In this document: positions 12,021 to 25,500 of the stretch, piece after piece
Layout of the letters: every line of letters begins with the position of its first letter
Numbering within the stretch: the first letter of the stretch is position 1
Origin: Entomortierella parvispora
Lineage: Eukaryota; Mortierellomycota; Mortierellomycetes; Mortierellales; Mortierellaceae
Assembly: GCA_963573315.1 (NCBI GenBank)
Contig: OY752146.1
Span: 2,108,001-2,172,000, forward strand
Length of the DNA stretch: 64,000 nt
Reading direction: 5' to 3'
The notes under the pieces: model-generated
The model's input: the letters and a program-made list of their open reading frames with translations, nothing else
The model's database searches: none
What the model was told of the DNA's origin: nothing
Program-made: the position numbers and the translations under genes

Positions 12021-14454
12021 ATGGACTCGAGCCCACAGCTGCTGCGAAGGACCCACTCGCCCTTTGTCGCCGCCGCCGCTGCTGCCGCATCCTCCACCGT
12101 CGCCGTCGACACCCATGGGCACCACCACCACCAGGGCCATCACCATCACAACCATGCTGCCCTCGGTCATCTGCACCAGCCTCATCCCAACCCTTTGCCT
12201 AGTCAAGGCTTGAGGCCCAACGGCATGTCCTCGCCTTCCATCGGCCTTGGCTCTGCTACCGCTACTTCCAGCGGGAACGGACTTTTGCAGCTCAAAAAAC
12301 CCTTGGTAAGGATGGAATGCATGCATTACTCCTCTCCTGTTTTCCGTTGCAGCATGTCCTTTTGTACCTTCGACCAGAGAAAAAACTAACGTCCATGCAT
12401 GTCTCTTCTGCTCTAGACTGGCGCTGCCCCCTTGTCGTCTGCATCTGCAAACGGAAACACCGTGAACGGAAATATACCCTTCTCTGCCTCTTCATCTGCC
12501 CCTCATAGCCACGGACACGGTCACTCTCATGGACAAGGAACCGGACATGCACATGGACATGCCCACGAACATGGTGTGTTTGATCAGCTTCAGCATCAGG
12601 ACCATAGTCATAGCCACGGGCACGGCCACAACCACCAGGATCATAGCCATCATCTTCACGGCCACGATCATGGCCAGAGCATAGGACAGACCAATGGATT
12701 TCAGGCATCAGCGCCGACTGGCAGTCTCTTTGGCTTGGATCACGACTCGCACTCGCACTCGCACCACAACCACGATATTCACCATCATGATCATCATCAC
12801 GGCCATGACAGCCACTCTCACCAGCACGACGATAATCATGGACATGACCACCACTTCCATGGTCACGATCATCATAGTCACGATCATCATAGTCACGATC
12901 TTCATAGTCACGATCATCATAGCCACGATCATCATAGTCATAACCATGGACCTGCAGGACATAACCATGGGCACGACCACGGACACCATCATGGCCATAG
13001 CCATAGCCACGGTCACGACCATGGACATGGACATCATCACGACCACGATCACGATCATGACCACGCTCATGTCCATTATCCAGTCAGTTTCCGGTCACAG
13101 TTGCCCTCCTACGGAGAGATTTTTGGGTCCTTGATGCCAAAGCAAAAGACAATGTTCACCTGGATCTTGGTGCACTCGACAATTGCCGTCATGACTTGGC
13201 TCTCAGGAATGCGCTCTGGATCATTATGTAAGAGCTCTGATCGGCTACATTTTGGGCGTTAAAAGGACGATTGTATCTGACAATGGCGAATCCCTTTTGT
13301 TTTCTACAGCCATCATTGGACTGTCTTACATGCTCTTGTTTGACGCCTTTGGGGTATTAAACACTTTTGTGTCGAGCGTCGTTCATACCGATATCAATCT
13401 CAGGAGGTCGACGGTGAAGCACCCTTTCGGGTAAGGACCAGTCTCAATTGCTCAGTTACCCCATTACCATTTTCGAAAAGTACTGGAGACAACTGAACAC
13501 CCTAACAATTTGAAATCTCATTACTCAACGTAGCGTTCAGAGGTTCGAGGTGTTGTTTGGACTCTTCAACGCCATCTTCTTGCTCTTTATCGGCATGAAT
13601 ATGCTCAAGGAGAGTCTTGAGCATTTGATGTTGGAGGACGACCACCATGGAGGTGATCATGGAGCGTATGTTCCTGTTACTACTCGGAAGTGGATACTGG
13701 TCGCCAATTATTGATTTTTCTTGACTCTGACACCTGGAGGGCCCCCTTTTTTACATGTGGCGATTATAGTGTTGTCCGCGTCCCTCTCTTTTGGACTATT
13801 ATTGCTTTGGCGGCTACTTTGATCTCTTCTTTGGGATACCAAAACCACAAGCAGTTCTGCCTACGTAAGCATGGACTAGATTGGATCAAACATAGTCGTC
13901 GTCTCTTGCATGAATACTCACGTTCCGCTACTCCTTTTCTAGTCCTCAACTCGAACTCGTTGTCTTCCAGCCAGGCGGCCTACAGGAATGCCTCTTCATC
14001 TTGGGCCATGCCGCTGATCGCCAACCAGTTTACACTTCTCAGTCTGAGCTGCGTGGTCGGAGTGGTGCTGGTAGCCATGTTCCCCCATATGGATAGCTTG
14101 GACAAATTGGTGGCGATCGGACAATCATTTGCCATGTTTGCGTTGGGAGGACCTTTGGCCAAGGTATTGGGCATGTTGGTTTTGCAGACCACACCCCCCA
14201 AGGCTCTTGAAGGCGTGGAGGAGGCCGTCCGCCATCTTTCAGCCGCTAACCCGGCCATCTTGCGATTGGAGCGTGCTCACGTCTGGACCAACACTTATGG
14301 ACAATTGATCGGTACATTAATGGTCAGCGTGGCAAAAGGCTCGGACGAACAGAGTCTCTTGGCTATTATCCATCAGCGTCTTCAGTCCTTCTTGGATCTG
14401 GACGGGAAGGCAGAGGGTACGGGTGAACTCACTGTTCAATTGGTGAGCCATTAA
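12021..14454 (+). CDS. ZRG17: His-rich ZnT6/Zrg17-type cation diffusion facilitator
   Basis: Exons are 12021-12305, 12417-13227, 13310-13430, 13534-13665, 13770-13864 and 13943-14454, giving 651 residues. The intron at 13865-13942 is 78 bp with no in-frame stop, so retention would give 677. Zrg17/ZnT6 proteins are CDF members that pair with Msc2/ZnT5 to load zinc into the early secretory pathway. Support comes from GLSYMLLFDAFGV (TM2), the loop FGVQRFEVLFGLFNA, and LVLQTTPPKALEG at the start of the cytosolic domain, which closely matches ZnT6. The HxxxD zinc-site motifs of active CDF proteins are not seen: TM2 keeps only the Asp, and the TM5-like segment (IANQFTLLSLS) lacks both. The N-terminal 340 residues hold dozens of His in HGH, HDHHSHD and HSHSHG runs. 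Confidence 0.85.
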
Positions 14455-14748
14455 TCAAACCAATCCAACCCGGATCCCATGGACGACGGTGTAGACTATC
14501 ATTTTATTGTTGGCATTCAACTTTTTTAAACAAGTAAATATTATTAAATACATTACAATTTTCATTCCTGGCGCGCTGTTCATGATGGAAGTACCGTTTT
14601 TTTTTTTTTTTTACTTTGTGTGCAAAAGACAAAAGGTGATGAAAAATACAGAAAAATAGCAATTTTAAAAAATAAAAACAGTAGGAATAAAAGAACAACA
14701 AAAAAGAAAGAAAAAGAGAGAGAAATACACTGGAAAAAAAGAGGACCT

Positions 14749-15306
14749 CTAGGCCACTTCGTGCCCAGAATTCTGGCCAAAGGACTCGTCATCGCTATCA
14801 AACCCGCTTCCTCGCACGTAAACCTCCGGGTGCACCAGATCATGGTCGAGATGAGCGTGGAAGAACTGTTCATGAGTGAAGGATTGAAATTCGCCATCTC
14901 GCGAGCCCTCGCGAGAGACCTTGCCGTTTCCCTGAGAAGGTTGTGATTTTTGGGGTAGTTGTGAGTGTGCGTAAGGGGTCTGTCCAAAAGCATGTTGGTA
15001 TGGTTGGAAAATTCCGCCATTGGTCGCCCGCGCGAGGGCCTGCTGTTCTAGCTCGACACTAAGCTCGACACGCTCTTTGACGGTGTGGATCACCTCCCAA
15101 CAGGCTCGGCCGACAGTCCGCAGGATATCTTCCTCGCGACGATCATTCACGAGGATTGCTCCATGAGTGACACCATCTTTGTGTCCATCGCTGCTACTGT
15201 TGTCAAGATCGTGGTTCTTTCCATTTCCATTACCATGACCGCTGCTGTTGCCTCTGCCATTGCCGCTACCATTGCCGTTGCTGTTACCGTTGCTATTGCC
15301 GTTGCT

Positions 15307-15353
<47 letters not shown>

Positions 15354-18300
15354 TAGTGCCATTGCCATTGCCATTACCATTGCCGCCGACCAAAGTTGTC
15401 CCGTCGTCTTCGTCTTCCTCCTCTTCTACCTCATCGTCACTGTAGACATCCTCCAAATGGACCACGCGAGCGACCGTGGCCGAGAAATTGGCCAATTCCT
15501 TTCCAAGGTCGATCAGATGAGGCAGCAACGGCAGGTCCTGACCCTCATCCAACATTCCATTCTCTATCGGTCCCAACGGATGTTGTCCTTCTTTGCAGAA
15601 CGGGGGTTGTGAGCCTTGGGAGAGCCGGTTCAAGGAACTGGGCGAGGGCAAGGGCACGAGGTTATTGGGACCAGATCCACTGCCACTTGTGCTGGCTCTG
15701 CTTCCGCCGCTACCGCCTCCACCCCCATTGCAATTCTTGGTCTGGACACGGAATATGGAGGAGCCAGTGGTGGATCCAGGTGAGTGAGGAGGGAGGATTG
15801 GCAGAGACTTTACAGAATTGGAACATGATCCCGTACCAGAGGTATACGGGTCAGATTGCTATGAAAGGAGGATATATACATGGGTTTAGTCCCTGAAGTA
15901 TTGACAAAGGGCGCTCTCGCGTCTTTTGCGAGCTCAGCTTCTTTTCACTTACACAAATCTTGTCAATAAATTCCTTCAGGCTTGGAATGGCATCCTTCAT
16001 GAAAAAAGGCAAACAAAATACGCGTCAAAAAACAAACTCTATCGCGTGAGAATACTGGACCCAGTCTCATTGCGCAAAACACAAGAGCCTTACCACAATG
16101 AACGCGTTCATCGGAGTCATCCATTGCTCTTTGGATCCAAACTCAACCAGGTTAGCAAGACCCTGCAGAGCTTTTGCAATGAGAGTAAGGGTCCGATGCG
16201 CTTTGGGCTCGGGATGTTCTATGGCAAGAGAAGAATTTCAGTGTGGGAATTAGTCAGAGCCTCTGGGACAGATATTGAAAGAAAATGTTTGCTGTGTGTA
16301 CAGAGCAAAAGGATATAAGGTCACCAAGTTACCTCTGACAATATAAAAGAGCTTTGGTCCTAGGATAGCCGGACAAATCAAACGGAGAAAGACAAATCCA
16401 CTAACGCCTGTGTACCGGGCCAGTCCTGACATGTCCGAATCTGAATCTTTTCCTGGCCCAATGACACGATTGTCTGAAAACTTTTCCGTAAGCCGCTTCT
16501 GTAGATAGGAAAACACCTGAAGAAGCTCTCTTTTGTTTCCCAACAAAAAAAAAAAAAAAAAAAAAAAAAAATTAGCAAACGAGAGTACATTTCGACATCC
16601 AGGATGGACGTGCCCAACAGGTCTCTAAAAACATGGCGAGAAAAGTTGGAGTTACCTTGGAAAAGTGTTGACGCTCTCTGTCACAGCACGCCAGCAAGTT
16701 CGTGTATGGGTCAATAGCGTACGCCACTGTTTGTTGATGTCGTCGCCTTTCTCAAGTTTGGAGGGGTCCACTTCGCACGCGACCTTACTCTTACAGATAC
16801 CCCTGATGATGTCCCCCAAGGTATCGTCCAGATACTCAGTTCCAACCAATCGCATGTACGCATCCAGAGCCTTGGTCAAAAGCGTGTTCCCTCTAATAAG
16901 ATCAAAAGGTGGCTATAAGTCATCCATCATTTGTTTACCATCATTTTTCATTCCTGTCACCATGCAATCCTCCATCATACCTGAACAGAGTATTCACTCG
17001 CACTGGATAGGTGAAAAATATCAAACACGAAAACACAAATCATCGTGAGTAACCAATCCATACTGTTCAAGTGACACCCAACTAAAATAACAAGCCAGCT
17101 GAATGGAAACAAAAAGGGAATGACCGACTTACTTGGACTGGCTTCAGAGATCTCCTCGTCGATCAAAGAATTAAGCCACGCCACTGCAAGGCCCTTGCCT
17201 TCCAATATCCTCAACACGTTCCTTGAGAATCCTTCCAGGTCTGTCACTTCACTCGCCAGTTTCGATATTACATTATTTTCACGAAAATTAAGAAGGATCT
17301 ACAGTAAAAAAGGAACAAGTATCAAGAGTAAAGTGTTAACGATATCATCCTTCTGGACTTTGTACATTCGCTCCACGTGACGAGACGGTGTCACTTGCCT
17401 CCAAAACTTCAGAATAGTTTCCGATGGGCAATACAATCTGCTCCTCGCACTTCAATTTCAACCGCAAGTCGCCCACCCATTCCTTCGAGCGCGTCCGCTC
17501 ATTCACTTGCAAAATCGGATACCAGCCTTCACACTCTTCGCTTTTTCGGATCGGGATGTCGGTTCTACCAAATGCCACTTTCTTGCGTCCCTTTGCGTGC
17601 GTCACGTAGATTGTAATCACTTTGAAGGCAGCGAGATCCCTGGAGCAGGCCATTTGGATAAACAATGTCAGTCTCTCTAAACCAAACAGCAACAGCTGCA
17701 AACAAGGATAACAACACACAAGTAACTCACGTGAATTCAAAACTGTCACGCCAGAACGGAGCATCCGGATCGCCTCCCTTGGCAACCTTCATCCGAGTGC
17801 TGGTTTTGGCCCGCTTTTGATCATCGACCCAGATCTCGCAAAATGCCTCCAGATCACTGGGCAAACCGCGTCCGTCGTTGACAATGATCGAAAATGTCCT
17901 GTACAGTCGATATTCCAGCTGATCACTGGCCCCAAACACCTCTGGCTTCGCGTACGACTTAAGAGCATAGAGCCAAGAGTGAAAGACTTCCTGATCCGTG
18001 CAGGAACGCTCGAGTGACACTGTGTAATAGTTGACTTCGTTCAAAGTCTTGATGCAAAAACAGTGCTTCTTTGCAAACAGACTTCCGTCCAAGGGCCAGA
18101 TATGGGTCCGAAGTGTCTCTGTGAGAGGTATCGTCTCGAATGGATGATCATTCTAAGTTCAGGAGAAGGGAAGTGACATAGTTAGCGGGCGTAGGAAGTT
18201 TTTTTGCAAAGGTTGTTACAATTTTTCTTCTGTTCCTGAAGACCTACATCACCCACGTTGCACTGAACGAAATGACCATTGGACCTAATGTAGCAATTGA

Positions 18301-21300
18301 TTCGTTTCCAACTAGCGACTTTTCGCTGAGTTCCTGTGGCTCGAGAGGTTACGTCTATGGCAGAGCAAAAAAGAGTCAATTGAGAAGTTCCAGACCATGA
18401 CGTGATACCAACCTTAGTTTTACCAACGCCTTCACATACCCAGCATGTAAAGTTCGCCATATTTAACAACAGGGTCCGTCGATATCCTTGGTTTAGGTGA
18501 CATGGGTGCGCCTTCTGGAGCTCTGCCCATACTCATGTACCGTGGTCTTGGAAACAAGTGCTTCTGTTTTCAAAGAGAGAGAGAGAGTTTGAATTAGAAG
18601 GACGATGTTACTTCATTTCAACATGGAAGATCCTGCAGGGGGACGAGGCTTACAGTTGGGGGAGTGTTGATAGCAAGGGATTCTAGATGAGGAATGTTCT
18701 CGTCTGGAGGATGCCAATGAAACAAAGCCGCCTTCCATTCCTCAAACTCGACCTGCGTGGATGCCTGCAATATTGATTCCCTATAGAATTGAAAATGTTA
18801 GCGGATAGCTTTCCAGTAAGAATCATCATCCGTGGTATTTGATCGGCTGAGAATCCTTACATAAGATAGATTTCAATGGAGCAGATCTCGAAAACAAAAT
18901 CCCTCGAGTCCACATTAATGGTGCGAAGCAGGGTCTGGTTAAGATTCGCGACTTGTATGTCCTGTCATTGCGTCCATAAAGGGATTCGTTAGACACCATG
19001 CTTTCAATCACCGTGGGGATTTCCTCATTTTCCTCTGCACCCCTTTGGTCCATTTACCTTGCCCTTTGAAAACTGCATCAGCATGCCTCTTGGTAGGATG
19101 TAAAAATATTGCCGACTCCATTCACCATTCCTATCCCTGTGAAAGAGATATCCCGCCTTTTGTCCTGGTATACGTTCGACTGTATCAAGGTTTTCCAGAT
19201 CTCGAAAAGACAGTGGTAACATTAAGGAGTGGCAATATCTATCAAAATGGGTCTGTGGTCGCATTTTTGCATGAATGGAAATTTGTGAGCAGATCTGGCC
19301 GTCAGCTGGTCACAGCGTCCTGTTTTGATTTGCTCTTGTGCATCTCGGGCGTTACCTTGAACTCCTCCATCGGAAACTCAACTGGTGGGAACATCAACTC
19401 GCTGAATCGACTTGTCTATTCCAACGGGATGAAGAGGAAATTGGTTAGAATTCCTACTGATATGCATCGATATCCTCATTTGAAGAGAGGGGATTTACCT
19501 TTGCTTTTGGTCCTAGGAATGCAGATCTTAGCGAAGCCTCGTCTTTCTTGGCCGTGGACCGCAACCAGGTGGTGAGCGTCTTCAAAAATACATCTGTCTA
19601 GTGTTTTGTTTTTCTCTTGAGTAAGTAAAGACCACGAAAGACCTTCGCGCTGACATTTTGTGAATCGTCATTGTTACCTTTTCTAAAATAAACGACTCCT
19701 TGAATGCAATAGCCAGATTCAAAGTCCCACTTAGAGCATAGATCGCTTTGCACATCTCCCGCTTGGTGTCAAACACGGACTGAGCTATCTGGCGCTGTGT
19801 CGGTAAAAGACAGAGAGAATAGAAAAGGCGAGCGTTAGGTTTGTAAAGTGGTCGAGCCGGCCTGTCCACTGGTCGATATCGATCCCGCTTTTTCTCCCCC
19901 AGCCAACCTCTACCTCGTTAGATCCATCGTTTCTTTGCTTTCCAGGAGTTGCGTGGTACTTTTGGATAGCATTCTCAAACAGCTTGATTGCTTGCCGACA
20001 ATACAGTTTGGCGATCTAGGATTGGTAGAGGATGTGAGTGGCTTTTTTCCCTCTCTCTATTTTGTGAGACATCCTGAACAGATGAAGATCTTGTACGGAT
20101 GGCAAGTCGGAGGATTATCTTACCTTTATCGTCTTTTCGATGGTCAGACAGCATTCCTGGACCGGGTCTTGTGGTTGTTTTAGGAGGAGGGGGAAAAGAG
20201 ATAAAAGAGAGAAGAAAAAGATCCAAAGCGTCTGTTACTACCAAGCCCCAACTCTAATCATCAAAAGGGACCAGATGGACCCTGAGCGCAATCAACGTGC
20301 AGGCACGAAAATGTGCAAAAAAAGGGGGGGACTCACCAAGAACCATGGGTTCCAAAAACTCGAGAACTGTTGGCAGGATCTCAAGAGGACATTGTTGGAG
20401 GGCCGGGCCCACCGAGAGAAGAGCCTGCATGAGACGCTGCTGGTGTGTCCAATCGTTTCCCCGGACTTGTCAAACCAAGGCCAAGGCAAATACAGCAGAG
20501 TACACGGAGCGCGCACGCGGATGCACGGAGATAAGTGAAAGAGACAGAGAGAGAAAGACATGTTGCATTGAAGTTAGCTCAAAGGGCCTCATGGCAAAGG
20601 TAGGGGTGGAACTTGGTTCAGGGGTGAGGCAAACTAGAATGAAAATAATAAATCCGAGAACTGAGCACCACCATCATCCCCCACTTGCCCATTGTCAACA
20701 GACCTTCCGAGAGCTGCAAAGCAAACAGACACAAACAAATGGTCCAGGGGAAGGATTGAGGAACATGCTCCTCTCCTCATGCTCCCTCCCCCTGTCCGCT
20801 CGCCCCTTCGTCCTCTCCTTCCTCCACTCGCCCCCCAACAGACGAACAAGCTCGCATGAAAGAAACACGTCAACAAACATCTTTCCACTCACTCTTTCTT
20901 TCTCTCTTGTGTTCTCTCTCCCCTTCCGCCCAACGAAACTACCTGGAAATGAATTATGAACTATGCGTGCAGGCACGTCTTTCATTTGCATCCTGCATTC
21001 AAAAAGTAAACAGACACGAGTGAATGAATCCCTTCTTTCTTGGAGCCCTTTTTCGTCGCCCCCTTCCTGCGACCCCCCACTGTTTGTGTCGGTCCTCCAT
21101 TCATTTTGGGTCCTCGATGTTACTGCTGTGTTCTAATTAGCTCGGCCGTTGAAAGGTCCAGGAAGACAGGAATGAAAACAACAACACGACGAACCGTTGA
21201 ACAACCACCGCCACAAAGCAGGCTCATTGGCGCATGCAGTTCTGATCTGCATGAATAATAAACCACTCTTTCCCTTCCATTCTCAACCCCTTCCTGTGTC

Positions 21301-22501
21301 CACGCGTGTCATGTCAACAGTCTTTTTCAGCCTCTGACAGCAAAAAAGAAAAAAAGAAAACAGGTCCATGCCGATCGTTGTTTGTTATGCGGTTTGTTGT
21401 CGTGTTGGTGAGTGGGTGTGTTGCGGTTGGGGATTCAGGAGCAAAAGAGTTCGTGTTTTTCATTTCTTTTGTCGCTCAGGTCGCCCCATCCCTCCGTCTC
21501 CTGAGAGAACAAAGGGCGTTGGGTGCGAACGATCGAGACGTGGCCTTGGGATGGTGACTTGTTTTCCTTTTGTTCTTCCCTCGGAGGAAAGACTGTACCA
21601 AGATTACAAGAACCTACCTTCCAACATTTTCCCGTCCGGCCCTCGCGCTGTTTCTGCCAGGTGCGAGATCTGGTTCTCGAGATCGGGCACAGAGTCTATA
21701 TCAGATTCAGAGAAGGACTGTTAGCATGCAGCATGGCGGCAGTGTTGGCTAAAATGACGATGGCTTTGAGCTGTAACCAAGGGAGAATGTCCAGGGCTTG
21801 TAATAGAGTCATCATATCTACAGAAACCACAGTTCCCAGCCCCAAAACACCTTGGCCCATAGAACCATTGAACCAAGGCGTCAGTTTTGGACTTTGCAGA
21901 AAACAACAATCACGATTTGTCCTATCCCGTCTCTATCAGTCCTTTGCCCATTCCACGTCGTTGGAGCGTTGGGTAAGCAAAATTGGAGGGTCGCAACCGT
22001 GCCTCTGTTTTCCCGCTCTTTTTTTTTTTTTTTTTTTGGTTCGCCCATTGGTCATTTTTCGCGTTTTTTTCTCTGATGTTTTTGGTCCGACAGTACAATA
22101 GTAAGGAACAACACCAGGCGGAAAAGAAGGGAGAGAGAGAGGAGGAGAAAATAACAATAGCAGCGGCAACAACGCGGTATTCATGATGTTGTCCGTATCC
22201 TTGTTTTCACCCTCATCCGAATACAGAGTAGAGTGCCTGGACGACAATCAGCACACTGTGGTTTCTCGATTGATTCCATGTTTTTTTGTTGGTTGTTATG
22301 CTCTTTACCTGTTTGACATTCTCGAGCCATTCCGATCCAGCAATGGATGGCGGTGTCGAGCAACTCGTGTTGCCGTTTTACGTAGACGACGGCCTGGAAA
22401 TGCTGCGGAGGTGCATCAAAGATGAGCTGGGCATCTAAAGGCAAGGTCAAGTCTTGATAGTCAAGATAGTCGCCCTCGTAGGGATCTGCGCCGGAACTCA
22501 T
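14749..22501 (-). CDS. PH-C2-RasGAP protein (SynGAP/RASAL-like)
   Basis: A 23-exon model totals 4062 bp and 1353 residues: 22501-22309, 21850-21822 (tentative), 21717-21618, 20465-20337, 20167-20124, 20015-19914, 19794-19678, 19579-19499, 19415-19356, 19252-19058, 18961-18861, 18780-18654, 18563-18440, 18354-18257, 18152-17731, 17639-17399, 17298-17133, 17002-16981, 16892-16656, 16529-16333, 16218-16094, 15994-15953, 15858-14749. It should stimulate GTP hydrolysis by Ras at membranes. Order: novel N-terminus; PH domain (GQKAGYLFHRDRNGEWSRQYF); second PH; C2; then a RasGAP domain with NTLFRGNTLLTKALDAYMR, RLICPAILGPKLFY and HRTLTLIAKALQ. The C-terminus has an acidic patch and a Gly-Asn repeat. 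The intron after 17399 is GC-AG. A FLR-type arginine-finger region was not mapped with certainty. Confidence 0.85.
15240..15390. repeat. GTTGCC hexanucleotide microsatellite (coding)
   Basis: Near-perfect hexamer array on the + strand, purest at about 15305-15350, with variant units (GCTGTT, GCCATT) on both sides. On the minus strand it encodes an alternating Gly-Asn tract of about 45 residues in the C-terminal tail of the RasGAP protein. Unit length keeps the frame, so copy-number change would alter tail length only. Confidence 0.9.
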
Positions 22502-25500
22502 GGAGGCAGACAGAGAGAGAGATGTAGGAGGGAGGAGAGTGTCTCCAATGAAAAAACAGGAGTCAAATACACTCTTGGGAACTTGATGCGGAGAAAGGGT
22601 GGGACGGAGGGAAGGGAAGGGGAGAAGGAGGGAACAAGTCGACAACGTCGTTGTGAAAAGGAAAAAAAAAGAGATGACAACAGCACAGATCCCTCGGCGG
22701 GTTTTCTTTTTTTTTTCTTTTTTTTTTTGTTTGCTTCCTTTTGCTGTGGGGTGAACTAGATCCTTGAGCGCGTCTCTGTGTTTAGTGATTGTTGGAACCG
22801 GATGCGAGGGGTTTCGACCTGAGGAAAGAGAAAAACCGAGTATTCAGGGACAGGGGAGCGGCGGCACAGGTATCTGCGCAGAGGATGAAGGGAAGAGAGG
22901 AAAGAAAGAGAGAGGTGGACAGGCAGTAGCAGGAGCAGCAAGGGCGAGGGTGAGCAAGCAGCAGGGAATACGGATATGGGGCAGACAAACAAGTCGGGTA
23001 TGCCGGCAAAAAGGGTTCTGTCGGGCTCGGTAAACACAGGTTCTATTCCTGTCAAGAAGGAAAGGCGGTCGTCTTTGGTGTGGCAGGGAAGAGGATAGAG
23101 GAAGCAAAGCAAAGCAAAGCACGGCGAGGCAGGCGTTAGTCCTGGCAATAATAAATATACAAAAAAAGGTGGTGGTTGCTCCAGCCAGGGTCGGACGAAA
23201 TAACAAAGATGTAAAAAATAAAAAAATGAAAATGAAAATAAAAAAAGGGTCTGGAAAAAGGAATGAGGCACGTAACAGAGAGAAGGAAGGAGCGTGGCAG
23301 TGGAGACTGTGACGGACAATAGTCAAAGGGGAAAGAGGCGGCAGTGGTGATGATCCTGAGGGCTGTTAAGCATGGAGGGGGAGGGATAGAGAGAGATAGA
23401 GAGATAGAGGGAGAGACACGGGTAGAACGTACAAGCGATCGAGAGAATGTCGTCAGGAACGGCAGGTTTGAAGAAGGAAGAAAGGAGGACTCGGAAGGAG
23501 GAGGAGGAGGAGGGAAAAAGACGGAATGAGGCTGGATGGAATGAGCAGGGGCTGCATGCATGCATGCATACAGAGATGCAATGGGGGCAGGGAAGGAAGA
23601 GAGGGGACGGAGGAGCGAGAAGAAAGAGGGAACGAGGGAGAGAGGAGGAAGAGAAGCAAGCGGGCGAAGATGCGATGAAAGACAACAACGAGAAGAGAAA
23701 AAGAGAGAAAGAGAGAGAGAGAGCAAAAGAGGACAAGGGGAGAGAGAGACACAAAGAGATAAAGAGAGAGAGAGAGAGAGAGTGCGTGCAACAAATGCAC
23801 ATCCGACTGCTTCTGCTTCTGCTTCTGCTTCTGCTGCTGCATGGGTGCATGCGCGCAGGGGAGGGAGAGGGCAAGGAAGAAGAAGAGGGAGGCAGAGCAA
23901 AGGAAGCTGGTCCTTTTGCCTGGCTTTGCTTGGCTTTGCTCCCTTCAGCAATGTTCAAGAGTGCGTTCGTTGCTTTGCTCGCCTTTGTCATGCCATGGAA
24001 CAGCCTGCAAACACGCATCCACCCATGCCTGCACGGTGCATCCATCCACGGACGGTACCCTCGAGCGCGTATCTGCGCGGCTCCTCTTCCTTTTCCTCTT
24101 CTCCTCCTCTTCTCCTCCTCTTCCTCCTCTTCCTCCTCCCACGGCTCTGAACTCTCTGAACTCTCTGAACTCTCTTCTGTGAATGAACGCACAAACGGAA
24201 TGGACGAACGAATCAAACGAGCGGATGAACAAACAAAGCAAACGGATGAACGTGTGTAGATAGATATACTAGTTGAACCCCCACCACCATTCTGCTCTGC
24301 ACGCGATCCGTCTTTTTGACCTGGACCCTCTCTCTCTCTCTCTCCTTCTCTCTCTCTGCCTCTCTCTCTCTCAATGACACGCGTCTTGGCTCCGTTGTCG
24401 CGTCCGTGTTGCCTTTTTTTCGATCTTGGGTCCAGATCATCCGTTCCCATTGTGCGTGTGTCGCCCATTCCTTCATTCGTCCGCTCTCTGTGGTCCACCC
24501 CCCGCACTCGAGTGGATCAGGCACACGCAACGAGGCTGATCTGAACTCTTTTCTCCCTTCCCCTTCCCCTGTCTCTTTCTCTCTCTCTCTCGCTCGCTCG
24601 CTTGCTTGCTTGCTCTCGCTTGTTCTCCCTCTCTCCTTTTCCGGAAACACCACGCGTGTCACTCTCAATCCCCCTTTGTTTTAATGGATCCCGACCCTGC
24701 AATCGATGCCTGTGAATGGACACAAAGGGGGCGAGAGACGTAGATACATGCAAACGTGAATGAGCATTTTTGCAACGAGCGTCAACAACAACAATAAAAA
24801 CAACAATAGCAGCAGCAGCAGCAGCAGCAGCAACGACAACACTCTTTTATTTCCGTTCATTCCAGAAATGAACATCAACGACAGCTGCAAGATGCACGGT
24901 GAGCACAAAAAAAAAAAAAAAAGAAAAGAAAAACCTGAGAAAAGCAATTGTCACCGTCATCAGAGAGACAGAGAGATGATCTGCTTTGCTTCTCCCCCGT
25001 TTTGTCCCAACAGCGTCCTCCCTCTTTCTCTGTGTGTCTGTCGGTCGGTCGGTCGGTCGGTCGGTCTGTCCGTTTCTCTGCCCGTCTTTCTGTCTGTCTC
25101 TCTGTCTGCCGGTCTGTCCGTCTGTCCGTCTGTCCGTCTGTCCTTCTGTCTCCTGACTGCATTGGCAACGTTCTCACCCTCGTTCTGCTTGATGACTTCG
25201 TTCTGTGACCCCACACCATGCATGACAAGATAGGACAATCTCCCCCCCCCCCCCCAATGCTCGACATTCCGTTCGGATCCACTGAGCCTTGATCTCCCTT
25301 CCCCCGCACAGAATGACAAAAATACACCACTTCAAAAAAAAGAGGCAACCAAGCCCAAGTCGAGTCTCCTGACTGAGTGACTGACTGACAACAAAAAAAA
25401 ACATCATGGCCACAACCCCCTTTTTTGTAGCCCTCCCTTGCCTAGCCCACCGCTCTAACGGTAGCGATGACAAATAGTAATAAATAAAAACAGCGCGGTG

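Noticed and set aside
12708-13134. Met/Val/Thr-rich frames on both strands over the His repeat
   Set aside because: Shadow readings of the CAC/CAT/GAC repeat in the zinc transporter.
23323-24507. Minus-strand frame of 394 codons and overlapping + strand frames of up to 270 codons
   Set aside because: Both strands read as Ser/Leu/Phe or Arg/Glu/Gly low complexity over purine/pyrimidine tracts. No domain, no splice-consistent structure.
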